Assembly: GCA_001915995.1 (NCBI GenBank) | Contig: MNRO01000018.1 | Coordinates: 62,001-126,000 of the forward strand | Origin: Clostridium sp. 26_21 | GTDB taxonomy: Bacteria; Bacillota; Clostridia; TANB77; CAG-508 | Length of the DNA stretch: 64,000 nucleotides | Direction of reading: 5' to 3' | Part shown: positions 16,630 to 24,528 of the stretch, piece by piece | Layout of the letters: every line of letters starts with the position of its first letter | Position numbering within the stretch: position 1 is the stretch's first letter | Program-made: the position numbers and the translations under genes | Notes under the pieces: model-generated | Databases searched by the model: none | What the model saw: only the letters and a program-made list of their open reading frames with translations | Told to the model about the DNA's origin: nothing

Positions 16630-17880
16630 ATGAAAAAATTATTATCAAACTATAAATCAACAATTATATTATTAGTATCAATAATAATAGGAGCAATTGT
16701 AGGATTTATATTTAAAGAAAAAGCAACAGTTTTAAGCCCTTTAGGAGACATATTTTTGAATTTATTACTAGTGGTTATAACACCATTAATATTTTTAACA
16801 ATTACAACATCAATATCAAAAATGAAATCACCAAAAAGACTTGGAAAAATAGTAGGAGCAACATTTTTAGTATTTATAATAACATCAATAATAGCTGTTT
16901 TAATAGGATTTGTTAGTACATATTTTATAAAATTGGTAAAACCAGAAGATGGTGAAAAAATAAAACAATCATTACAAGAAACAACAGAGGAAGAAACACA
17001 AGAAAATGAAGAAATAGGTATCTTAAAAAGAACAGCAAATTTATTAACTGTAAATGATTTTACTAAATTATTATCTAAAGATAATATAATAGCATTATTA
17101 GTATTTTCAATTATTTTTGGATTAGCAATAAATATTACAGGAGAAAAAGCAAAGCCTGTTGTAGATTTTTTAGAATCTGCAAATGAAATAATAAATAATG
17201 TTGTAAAAATAATAATGTATTATGCTCCAATAGGTTTGGGTTGTTATTTTGCGGCATTAGTTGGAAGCTTTGGAGAAATGATAGTTGTAGGATATTTAAA
17301 AACATTTGTAATATATACAATTGTATCAATTTTATATTATTTAATAATATATTCTATATATGCATTTGTTGCAGGAGGCAAAAAGGGAATAAGATTATAT
17401 TGGAAAAATGTATTGCCAGCTACAGCAACAGCACTTGGAACATGTTCAAGTGCAGCATCAATTCCAGTAAATATAGAATGTAGTAAAAAGATTGGAGTTC
17501 CAGAAGATGTTGCAGAAACAGCAATACCATTAGGAACAAGTTTTCATAAAGATGGATCTATAATAGGTTCAGTTTTTAAAATAATGTTTTTAGTATGTTT
17601 ATTTGGAATGAATGTATCAACAGGAACAGGAATATTAGGAGTATTAGCAATAGCCTTAATATCAACACTATTAGTTACAGCAGTTCCAATTGGTGGAGGA
17701 ACAATTTCAGAAATGTTAATAATTACAATGTTAGGATGTCCATCAACAGCATTACCAATATTAACAATAATTGCAACGATAATAGATGCACCAGCAACAA
17801 TGCTAAATGTAGTTGGAGATACTGCATCATCAATGATGATTTCAAAAATTGTAGATGGTAAAAACTGGCTAAAGAAATAA
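16630..17880 (+). CDS. Dicarboxylate/amino-acid:cation symporter (DAACS family)
   Basis: 416-residue membrane transporter of the glutamate/aspartate/serine/dicarboxylate (SDF, GltPh-like) family, driven by Na+ or H+. About eight membrane segments are visible from residue 10. Family features are the re-entrant loop GTCSSAASIPVN (a Ser-rich HP1 analogue), the TM7 variant GTSFHKDGSIIG in place of NMDGT, the HP2-like VPIGGGTISEMLI, and the TM8 substrate/cation stretch TMLNVVGDTASSMMI. A charged insertion at about residues 107-130 (EDGEKIKQSLQETTEEE) sits in an early loop. The substrate cannot be fixed from sequence. The TM7 motif differs enough from GltP that a non-glutamate substrate is plausible. 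Confidence 0.9.
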   Translation: MKKLLSNYKSTIILLVSIIIGAIVGFIFKEKATVLSPLGDIFLNLLLVVITPLIFLTITTSISKMKSPKRLGKIVGATFLVFIITSIIAVLIGFVSTYFIKLVKPEDGEKIKQSLQETTEEETQENEEIGILKRTANLLTVNDFTKLLSKDNIIALLVFSIIFGLAINITGEKAKPVVDFLESANEIINNVVKIIMYYAPIGLGCYFAALVGSFGEMIVVGYLKTFVIYTIVSILYYLIIYSIYAFVAGGKKGIRLYWKNVLPATATALGTCSSAASIPVNIECSKKIGVPEDVAETAIPLGTSFHKDGSIIGSVFKIMFLVCLFGMNVSTGTGILGVLAIALISTLLVTAVPIGGGTISEMLIITMLGCPSTALPILTIIATIIDAPATMLNVVGDTASSMMISKIVDGKNWLKK

Positions 17881-17920
17881 CATTAAAAAAATCAACAAAG
17901 GAGGAATACCTGCAAATAGA

Positions 17921-18463
17921 ATGAACAAGGTAATAAAAATAATAGCTATACTTGCAATATTAATATTTGCAGTATACTGGGGAAAAACAATTATATTAAG
18001 AATGTTATATAAAACAGATTATAGGCAATATGTAGAAAAATATGCTGAAAAATATGGAGTAGAAAAAGAATTATTGTATGCTGTTATAAAGGTAGAAAGT
18101 AAATTCAATCCAAATGCAATATCAAAAAGTAAGGCAAAAGGATTAATGCAAATAATGGATTCAACAGCAAAAGAAATTGCTAAAAAAAATAATATTGAAT
18201 TAACAGATGAAAATATATTAGATCCAGAAATTAATATAGAAATAGGAACAATATATCTTTCGCAATTAATAGAAAAATATAATAGTGTAGAGCTAGCAAT
18301 AGCTGCATATAATGCAGGACATGGAAATGTTGACAAATGGATTAGTCAAGATACATTAAAAGAAGATGGAACAGATGCAGAGAACATACCATTTAAAGAA
18401 ACAAATATGTATGTAAGAAAAGTAATGAGAGATTGGAAAATATATAAATCAATCTTAAAATAA
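17921..18463 (+). CDS. Lytic transglycosylase (Slt/GH23 domain)
   Basis: 180 residues: an N-terminal signal anchor (about residues 4-23, IIAILAILIFAVYWG) and one GH23 domain. The catalytic Glu is in AVIKVESKFNPNAIS; SKAKGLMQIMDSTAKE, EIGTIYLSQLIEKY and AIAAYNAGHGNVDKW complete the family pattern. It cleaves glycan strands outside the cell to form anhydro-muramyl ends. The Shine-Dalgarno GGAGG (17900-17904) lies 16 bases from ATG 17921, unusually far, and I see no better in-frame start. Its terminator hairpin overlaps the ribosome-binding site of the next gene. Confidence 0.9.
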   Translation: MNKVIKIIAILAILIFAVYWGKTIILRMLYKTDYRQYVEKYAEKYGVEKELLYAVIKVESKFNPNAISKSKAKGLMQIMDSTAKEIAKKNNIELTDENILDPEINIEIGTIYLSQLIEKYNSVELAIAAYNAGHGNVDKWISQDTLKEDGTDAENIPFKETNMYVRKVMRDWKIYKSILK

Positions 18464-18475
18464 AATCACAAAAAG

Positions 18476-18513
18476 AACATCACTTCATAAAATAATATGA
18501 GGTGGTGTTTTTT
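18476..18513 (+). terminator. Terminator hairpin that contains the cwlJ Shine-Dalgarno
   Basis: AACATCACTTCAT (18476-18488) pairs over 13 bases (two G-U) with ATGAGGTGGTGTT (18497-18509), followed by TTTT up to the cwlJ ATG. The Shine-Dalgarno AGGTGG is in the 3' arm. Confidence 0.8.
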
Positions 18514-18960
18514 ATGGCATATTCAGATAGAGAGCTATTAGCAAGAATTGTGCAATGTGAAGCTGGTGGCGAAGGAGACAATGGAATGAAGGCTGTTGCA
18601 ACATCAATTTTAAATAGGGTAAATGCAATAGAGGGAGAATATGCAAGAGTTTCACAAGGTGGTAATTTAAGAAATATAATATTTCAAAAAGGGCAATATG
18701 ACTGTGCAAGAGAAACAATAAGAAATCAATATAATTCACAAAATATATATAACATGACTCCAACAGATATTCATTATTATATTGCTGATTGGGCATTGTC
18801 GGGTAATAAACTTAATGAAATAGGTGATTGTTTATGGTATTTGAATCCATTTAGACCAACATGTTCATCAACTTTTCCAAGTAATGGTTCTGGAACATTT
18901 CACACAAGATATGGAAACCATTGTTTTTATAGACCAACAAGAAAATATTCTCAAACATAG
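18514..18960 (+). CDS. cwlJ: CwlJ-like spore/cell-wall hydrolase
   Basis: 148 residues, almost entirely a Hydrolase_2 domain: RELLARIVQCEAGGEGDNGM with the catalytic-type Glu, AVATSILNRVNAI, IFQKGQYD, WYLNPFRPTCSSTFPS and the end HCFYRPTRKYSQ. It has no signal peptide, and its size matches B. subtilis CwlJ (142 residues as I recall), a coat-located cortex-lytic enzyme used in germination. The start is ATG 18514 behind AGGTGG; GTG codons at 18502 and 18505 are part of that site. No gerQ neighbour is seen. The name rests on domain and lack of export signal, so a vegetative or mother-cell role is still possible. Confidence 0.72.
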   Translation: MAYSDRELLARIVQCEAGGEGDNGMKAVATSILNRVNAIEGEYARVSQGGNLRNIIFQKGQYDCARETIRNQYNSQNIYNMTPTDIHYYIADWALSGNKLNEIGDCLWYLNPFRPTCSSTFPSNGSGTFHTRYGNHCFYRPTRKYSQT

Positions 18961-18985
18961 AAAAAAATATTTCAAACTATTGCAA

Positions 18986-19014
18986 TTCACATAAAAAAGT
19001 GATAATATGATAAT
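18986..19014 (+). promoter_or_regulatory. Candidate promoter of the T-box transcript
   Basis: TTCACA (18986-18991), 17 bases, GATAAT (19009-19014). Confidence 0.45.
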
Positions 19015-19019
19015 ATATT

Positions 19020-19263
19020 AAAAACGAAGAAAAGGAAGAGTACATTTGAACTATTTGTAGAGAAAAGAAGTCGTGGGCTGAAAGCTTCTTAAATAAAGGC
19101 AAATGGAAGGTAGCTTTTGAGTTGATAATCTGAAATAGTAGTAAGATTATTCGTAATACTGCGTTAAAGTAAATTGAGAAATTATCAAAAAGATAATAAT
19201 TAAGGTGGTACCGTGAGATATAGAACTCGCCCTTATGTGAAAACATAAGAGTGAGTTTTTTGT
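19020..19263 (+). promoter_or_regulatory. T-box riboswitch, probably valine-specific
   Basis: This fills the 325-base gap before the epimerase gene. The stem I start has the AGAGTA-type motif, and a GCGTTAA segment lies near 19161. The T-box core AAGGTGGTACCGTG is at 19202-19215 and the terminator AACTCGCCCTTATG.../CATAAGAGTGAGTT plus T-run at 19224-19262. A GTA (Val) triplet at 19110-19112 in TGGAAGGTAGC sits where the specifier is expected. Uncharged tRNA-Val would favour antitermination and expression of the downstream pair that ends in valS. Confidence 0.9.
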
Positions 19264-19285
19264 TCTATAAAGGAGGAATTTTATA

Positions 19286-20104
19286 ATGTTAAAAATAAAA
19301 TCAAAAAGACAAGGTGCAGAATTAACAAGTATCTTAAAAGATGGAAACGAAATGTTATTTGATGGAAAAACATTTTGGAATAGACAATCACCAATATTAT
19401 TTCCAATAGTGGGACAAATAAAAGAGGGAAAAACACAAATAGAAGGAAAAATATATGAAATGTCTCAACATGGATTTGCAAGAGATATGGAATTTCAAGA
19501 AATAGAAGAAAATCATTATATATTAAAATATAATGAACAAACATTAAAAAAATATCCATATAAATTTGAATTACATGTTATATATAAGATTGTAGGAGAT
19601 GCACTTCAAGTAAGTTATGAAGTAAAAAATATAGATAATAAAAAAATATATTTTGGTATAGGAGCACATCCTGCATTTAGATGTGATTATAGTACAGGAG
19701 ATTATGAGATATTATTTGAACAAAATGAAGAAAATATAGAATTTTTGAAATTAAGAAATGGATTAATAGATACGGAAAATGCCACAAATATCTTAGAAGA
19801 AAATAAGATTCATCTAACAGAAAATATATTTGATAATGATGCAATAATAATGAAAAATATAAAATCAAATAAAGTAATATTGCAAAATAGAAATACTAAT
19901 AAAAAAATATTAGAATTTGACTTTACAGATTTTCCATATTTAGCATTATGGTCAAAAAAAGGAGCACCATTCGTCTGTATAGAACCATGGCAAAACACAG
20001 CAGACAAGATTGATAGTAATCAAATTTATAAAGAAAAAGAAAATATTTTATCAATAGAACCAGATGAAATATATTCTTGTAAATATATTGTTAAATTTTA
20101 TTGA
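19286..20104 (+). CDS. Aldose 1-epimerase family protein (LacX-like)
   Basis: 272-residue galactose-mutarotase-fold protein of the LacX/YihR type. Supporting segments are GNEMLFDGKTFWNRQSPILFP, the catalytic-His region MSQHGFARDMEF, GIGAHPAFRCD, and the conserved C-terminal CIEPWQNTADKID. It should interconvert alpha and beta anomers of a hexose or hexose phosphate in the cytosol. It is the first gene behind the T-box, and valS begins 16 bases after its stop, so the two appear to form one operon. A sugar epimerase under a tRNA-responsive switch is unexpected and may only reflect position. Confidence 0.88.
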   Translation: MLKIKSKRQGAELTSILKDGNEMLFDGKTFWNRQSPILFPIVGQIKEGKTQIEGKIYEMSQHGFARDMEFQEIEENHYILKYNEQTLKKYPYKFELHVIYKIVGDALQVSYEVKNIDNKKIYFGIGAHPAFRCDYSTGDYEILFEQNEENIEFLKLRNGLIDTENATNILEENKIHLTENIFDNDAIIMKNIKSNKVILQNRNTNKKILEFDFTDFPYLALWSKKGAPFVCIEPWQNTADKIDSNQIYKEKENILSIEPDEIYSCKYIVKFY

Positions 20105-20120
20105 AAAGGAGAGAAAAGAT

Positions 20121-22766
20121 ATGAGTAATCATAAATTAATGGATAAATATAATCCAAAAGAATTTGAAGAAAATTTATATAATGAATGGGAAAAGAAAGG
20201 TTATTTCAAGCCATCAATGGATAAAAGAAAAGAAAGTTTTTGTATAGTAATGCCACCACCAAATGTAACAGGAAAATTACATATGGGACATGCATTAGAT
20301 GGAACAATGCAAGATATGTTAATAAGATATAAAAGAATGTGTGGATATAATACATTATGGGTACCAGGAACAGACCATGCAGCAATTGCAACAGAAGTAA
20401 AAGTTGTAGAAAAAATGAAAAAAGAAGAAGGATTAACAAAAGCCGATATAACAAGAGAACAATTCTTAGAAAGAGCATGGGCTTGGACAAAAGAATATGG
20501 AGGAACAATCCAAAAACAACAACGTAAATTAGGTTGTTCATGTGATTGGGAACGTTCAAGATTTACAATGGATGAAGGATTATCACAAGCTGTATTAGAA
20601 CAATTTGTAAATTTATATAAAAAAGGACTAATATATAAAGGAACAAGAATGATAAACTGGTGTCCATCTTGTCATACATCATTATCAGATGCAGAAGTTG
20701 AATTTGAAGAAGAATCATCACATTTATGGCATATAAGATATCAAATAAAAGGAACAGACAGATATGTAATAGTTGCAACAACAAGACCTGAAACAATGCT
20801 AGGAGATAGTGCTGTTGCAGTACATCCAGAAGATGAAAGATATAAAGACATAATTGGAAAAACATGTATATTACCAATTATGAATAAAGAAATTCCAATA
20901 ATCGCAGATGATTTTGTAGAAAAAGACTTTGGAACAGGTTGTGTAAAAATAACACCAGCACATGATATGAATGACTATCAAGCAGGATTAAGACATAATC
21001 TAGAAATAGTAGAAGTATTTGATGATTCATCAATAATGGGAGATTTAGTACCAGAATATAAAGGATTAACAACATTAGAAGCACGTAAACTAATAGTAAA
21101 AAAACTAGAAGAAATAGGAGCACTTGTTAAAACAGAAGATTACACACATAATGTTGGAAAATGTTATAGATGTCATAATACAGTAGAACCAAGAATATCA
21201 AATCAATGGTTTGTAAAAATGAAAGAATTAGCAGAACCAGCAATAAAAGCAGTTAAAGAAGATGACATAAAATTTATTCCAAAGAGATATGAAAAAACAT
21301 ATTTTAACTGGATGGAAAATATTCAAGATTGGTGTATATCACGTCAATTATGGTGGGGACATAGAATACCAGCATATTATTGTGATGAATGTGGACATAT
21401 AAATGTAAGCAAAACAGCACCAGAAAAATGTGAAAAATGTGGCTCAGCAAAATTACATCAAGATGAGGATTCTCTTGATACATGGTTTAGTTCAGCATTA
21501 TGGCCATTCTCAACACTTGGCTGGCCTAATATGGATAGTGAAGATTTAAAAACATTTTATCCAACAAATGTATTAGTAACAGGATATGACATAATATTTT
21601 TCTGGGTAGCAAGAATGATATTTTCTGGATTAGAATGTATGAAACAAAAGCCATTTAGTGATATATTAATACATGGTATTGTAAGAGATAGCCAAGGTAG
21701 AAAAATGTCAAAATCATTAGGAAATGGAATAGACCCATTAGAAGTTATTGATCAATATAGTACAGATGCATTAAGATTTTCATTGGTTTTAGGAATTTCA
21801 GCAGGAAATGACATAAGATATATGCCAGAAAAACTAGAACAAGCCTCAAATTTTGCAAATAAATTATGGAATGCTGCAAAATTTGTATTAATGAATTTAG
21901 ATGGTGTTGAAAAATTACCAAAATTAGATGAAATTGATACAGCAAAATTGACTAAAGAAGATAAATGGATAATATCAAAATTAAATACATTATCAAAAGA
22001 AGTAAATGAAAACATTACAAATTATGATTTAGGAGTTGCAACACAAAAAATATATGACTTTATATGGAATGAATTCTGTGATTGGTATATAGAAATTGTA
22101 AAAACACGTTTATATGGTGATGATAAAGAAAGTAAGTTAATGGCACAAGTAACATTAAATGAAGTATTAATGAATTCATTAAAATTATTACACCCAATTA
22201 TGCCATTTATAACAGAAGAAATATATTTACAATTATTTAATATTGATGAAAGTATAATGATTTCTGAATTTCCACAATTTGATGAAAAATATAATTTTAA
22301 AGTTGATGAAGAAGAAATCGAAAAATTAAAAGAAATAATTATAGGAATTCGTAATTTAAGAGCAAGTTCAAATGTACATCCATCAAAAAAAACAGAATTA
22401 ATATTTGTAACAACAAAATATAAAGATTTAATAAATCAATCTGAAGGGTTTTTAAAGAAATTGGGATATAGTGAAAATATCAAAGTTCAAGAAAACAAAG
22501 AAGGAATTGCACAAAATGCATTATCAATCATAACAGATGGGATTGAATTATATATACCATTTGAAGAACTTGTTGATATTGAAGAAGAAAGAAAACGTAT
22601 TGAAGAAGAAAAGAAAAAGGTTATTGCAGAAATTGAAAGAGCAAGTAAGATGCTTTCAAATCCTGGATTTGTTAATAAAGCTCCAGAAACTAAAATTAAT
22701 GAAGAAAAAGCAAAACTTGAAAAATATCAAAATATGTTAAAAAATCTTGAAGAAAGATTAAAATAA
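20121..22766 (+). CDS. valS: Valyl-tRNA synthetase
   Basis: 881-residue class Ia synthetase with its CP1 editing domain. HIGH is in PPNVTGKLHMGHALDG (about residue 50), and KMSKS in GRKMSKSLGNGIDP. Zinc-binding Cys sets are CYRCHNTVEP and CDECGHINV...CEKCG. Trp-rich core motifs (WVPGTDHAAIATE, WWGHRIPAYY) identify ValRS. A coiled-coil tail (last 65 residues, EEERKRIEEEKKKVIAEI) contacts tRNA. I chose ATG 20121 because AAAGGAGAG precedes it; the longer frame from 20064 overlaps the epimerase gene. It is regulated by the upstream T-box. Confidence 0.97.
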   Translation: MSNHKLMDKYNPKEFEENLYNEWEKKGYFKPSMDKRKESFCIVMPPPNVTGKLHMGHALDGTMQDMLIRYKRMCGYNTLWVPGTDHAAIATEVKVVEKMKKEEGLTKADITREQFLERAWAWTKEYGGTIQKQQRKLGCSCDWERSRFTMDEGLSQAVLEQFVNLYKKGLIYKGTRMINWCPSCHTSLSDAEVEFEEESSHLWHIRYQIKGTDRYVIVATTRPETMLGDSAVAVHPEDERYKDIIGKTCILPIMNKEIPIIADDFVEKDFGTGCVKITPAHDMNDYQAGLRHNLEIVEVFDDSSIMGDLVPEYKGLTTLEARKLIVKKLEEIGALVKTEDYTHNVGKCYRCHNTVEPRISNQWFVKMKELAEPAIKAVKEDDIKFIPKRYEKTYFNWMENIQDWCISRQLWWGHRIPAYYCDECGHINVSKTAPEKCEKCGSAKLHQDEDSLDTWFSSALWPFSTLGWPNMDSEDLKTFYPTNVLVTGYDIIFFWVARMIFSGLECMKQKPFSDILIHGIVRDSQGRKMSKSLGNGIDPLEVIDQYSTDALRFSLVLGISAGNDIRYMPEKLEQASNFANKLWNAAKFVLMNLDGVEKLPKLDEIDTAKLTKEDKWIISKLNTLSKEVNENITNYDLGVATQKIYDFIWNEFCDWYIEIVKTRLYGDDKESKLMAQVTLNEVLMNSLKLLHPIMPFITEEIYLQLFNIDESIMISEFPQFDEKYNFKVDEEEIEKLKEIIIGIRNLRASSNVHPSKKTELIFVTTKYKDLINQSEGFLKKLGYSENIKVQENKEGIAQNALSIITDGIELYIPFEELVDIEEERKRIEEEKKKVIAEIERASKMLSNPGFVNKAPETKINEEKAKLEKYQNMLKNLEERLK

Positions 22767-22774
22767 ATATAAAA

Positions 22775-22829
22775 TTGACATAATAATTGCTTGATGGTAA
22801 AATATATATAAGAGCGATAAAATTCGCTT
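22775..22829 (+). promoter_or_regulatory. Consensus promoter plus leader hairpin for the 22858 orphan
   Basis: TTGACA (22775-22780), 17 bases, TAAAAT (22798-22803). A leader hairpin AGCGA/TCGCT follows at 22814-22829. Confidence 0.65.
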
Positions 22830-22857
22830 GGGCAGAAAAACACAGGAGGAAATTTTT

Positions 22858-23223
22858 ATGAAAAACATTATTCCGGTCGCAGTAGTCAAAATTTTGTATG
22901 CAATTGATTCGATGAATTACAAGATTAGACTGAAAATCTCGAATGATGCTAAAGACCCCGATGTTCTGAAAATGATGGCAGAAAAAGAGACTAGAATGGA
23001 TATCTGTACCCAATTAGCACGAAATGTTAATTCTGACGGAGAGGCTTTGGATAAACTTTTTGGAAATAAGAGTTCAACTCTTTTAACTGATATTGAGATT
23101 ATCCAAAATCCCAATGTTAAACGGATTACATTACTTGGCTTATCATTGAGTGGAGCAAAGATGGTTGCTGAAAATGCAAAAGCAAAAATGGGGCTGTGTG
23201 AAAGAGATGATGTGACTAGATAA
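22858..23223 (+). CDS. Orphan protein, 121 aa, possible short helical repeats
   Basis: Start ATG 22858 is set by CACAGGAGGAA; a longer frame from 22828 begins upstream of that site. It is cytosolic, with no signal. From residue 30 it reads like two or three HEAT- or variant-leucine-rich-type helical repeats (DPDVLKMMAEKETRMDICTQ, then SDGEALDKLFGNKSSTLLTD, then NPNVKRITLLGLSLSGAK), with the alternating Asn-Pro/Asn turns such repeats show. This is an inference from pattern only. Codons (CGG, CCC, ATC) contrast with valS. It has its own consensus promoter and terminator. Confidence 0.68.
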   Translation: MKNIIPVAVVKILYAIDSMNYKIRLKISNDAKDPDVLKMMAEKETRMDICTQLARNVNSDGEALDKLFGNKSSTLLTDIEIIQNPNVKRITLLGLSLSGAKMVAENAKAKMGLCERDDVTR

Positions 23224-23244
23224 GAAATTTTTCTAGCAAGATGA

Positions 23245-23294
23245 AGACAAGTACATTGATTACTTACTTAAGGAATCGGTGTACTTGTCTTTTT
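23245..23294 (+). terminator. Terminator after the 22858 orphan
   Basis: AGACAAGTACA (23245-23255) pairs with TGTACTTGTCT (23280-23290), with a T-run. Confidence 0.85.
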
Positions 23295-23365
23295 ATGTGT
23301 TCTAAAATTAGAATACATGGCATATTATAATTTAGTATAGAAAAGAGAAAGGATGATATTAAATT

Positions 23366-23668
23366 ATGATAGAAGAAAGAAAAAGTATGACAACTAATCA
23401 AAACATTGTTCAAAATATAGTGTTAGAAAATAGAGAAAAGCTTAATGTATCAGGAGTAAATGATGTATTAAGTTTTGATGACCAAGTAGTAATGATAGAT
23501 ACAGAATTGGGACTACTTACAGTAAAGGGAGAAAATATTAGAATAAATAAATTAAGCTTAGATACATCAGAAGTAATAGTAGATGGAGAAATTTCAAGCT
23601 TAACATATAGTCAAAAGGGGCCAGAAAAAGGTGGAGGAACATCATTATTAAGCAAAATTTTTAAATAA
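23366..23668 (+). CDS. yabP: Sporulation protein YabP
   Basis: 100-residue YabP-family protein, needed in the mother cell for spore cortex or coat assembly. The fold is beta-rich: LENREKLNVSGVNDVLSFDD, VVMIDTELGLLTVKGENI and LDTSEVIVDGEISSL match the family. It is followed by a Gly-rich tail. The start ATG 23366 has AAAGGATG ten bases upstream. It begins the yabP-yabQ-divIC cluster, in the order known from Bacillus and Clostridium. CATATTAT near 23320 could be a sigma-E -10 box, but I cannot pair it confidently with a -35. Confidence 0.9.
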   Translation: MIEERKSMTTNQNIVQNIVLENREKLNVSGVNDVLSFDDQVVMIDTELGLLTVKGENIRINKLSLDTSEVIVDGEISSLTYSQKGPEKGGGTSLLSKIFK

Positions 23669-23682
23669 AAGAAAGGCATAAA

Positions 23683-24117
23683 ATGGTAGAAAATCAAGCA
23701 TATCTATTTATAGTTTTTTCATTAACAGGAATCGAATTAGGAATATTATTTGATTTTTTTAGAACACTAAGAAGAACATTTAAAACATCAGATTTTGTAA
23801 CATATATAGAAGATATAATATATTGGATACTAGCAGGAATAATTGTATTATATAACATATGGTTTTTTAATGATGGCGAGATCAGGATATATATGATATT
23901 AGGAATATTGATAGGAACAATAATATACACATTGACATTAAGTTCAATATTTATAAAAATAAATTATTTTGTAATGAGTAAAATAAAAATTATATTGACA
24001 TTTATTTTCAAAATTTTCAAAAATTCACTTAAATTTATTAATAATATAGTAAATAAGTTAAAAAAACTAATAAAATTTAAAGAAAAAAAGGGGAAATTTG
24101 AAAGTGATGGAGAATAA
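23683..24117 (+). CDS. yabQ: Spore cortex protein YabQ
   Basis: 144-residue membrane protein. Four hydrophobic segments lie within residues 5-105 (AYLFIVFSLTGIELGILFDF, then IEDIIYWILAGIIVLYNIWF), followed by a very basic tail (NNIVNKLKKLIKFKEKKGK). In Bacillus, YabQ sits in the outer forespore membrane and is required for cortex formation. Size, topology and position between yabP and divIC support the call; the Bacillus protein is longer. Confidence 0.88.
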   Translation: MVENQAYLFIVFSLTGIELGILFDFFRTLRRTFKTSDFVTYIEDIIYWILAGIIVLYNIWFFNDGEIRIYMILGILIGTIIYTLTLSSIFIKINYFVMSKIKIILTFIFKIFKNSLKFINNIVNKLKKLIKFKEKKGKFESDGE

Positions 24118-24150
24118 TATATTATCTAAAGTAAAAAATGGAGAACACTT

Positions 24151-24432
24151 ATGAAAAAGAATAAATTTTTAATACCAGTCTTTTTAATTGCCCTAATAGT
24201 ATGGGGAGCTGTATTAATAAGGCAACAAAAAAATATAATACAATATCAAAAAGAAATTAAAGAATTATCTACAAAAATAAATGTAGCACAAGACGAACTA
24301 AACCAAAATAAACAAAATTTAGAAGAAGAAATAAATAAATCAAATTCACCAGAATATATAGAAAAAATAGCACGAGAAAAACTAGGAATGTATTTACAAA
24401 ATGAAAGAGTTTATGTCGATAGTAATAAGTAA
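24151..24432 (+). CDS. divIC: Septum formation initiator DivIC/FtsL-like
   Basis: 93 residues: a short cytosolic N-terminus, one membrane helix (LIPVFLIALIVWGAVLI, about 7-23), a periplasm-side coiled coil (QYQKEIKELSTKINVAQDEL), and the family end PEYIEKIAREKLGMYLQNERVY. DivIC binds FtsL and DivIB in the divisome and supports septal peptidoglycan synthesis. It is the third gene of the yab cluster, 33 bases after yabQ, and is closed by a strong terminator. Confidence 0.9.
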   Translation: MKKNKFLIPVFLIALIVWGAVLIRQQKNIIQYQKEIKELSTKINVAQDELNQNKQNLEEEINKSNSPEYIEKIAREKLGMYLQNERVYVDSNK

Positions 24433-24466
24433 ATCCTTAAAACATTCGAGTTTTAAGGATTTATCT
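24431..24466 (+). terminator. Terminator of yabP-yabQ-divIC
   Basis: AAATCCTTAAAAC pairs perfectly with GTTTTAAGGATTT, and a T-rich tail follows. Confidence 0.85.
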
Positions 24467-24528
24467 TTATTTTTATTAAATCTTAAAAGAAATCCAAAGA
24501 AATAAAATTAAATAAATAGGAGGTAGTT

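Noticed and set aside
20064..20120. N-terminal extension of valS
   Set aside because: It overlaps the epimerase gene and lies upstream of the clear Shine-Dalgarno for ATG 20121.
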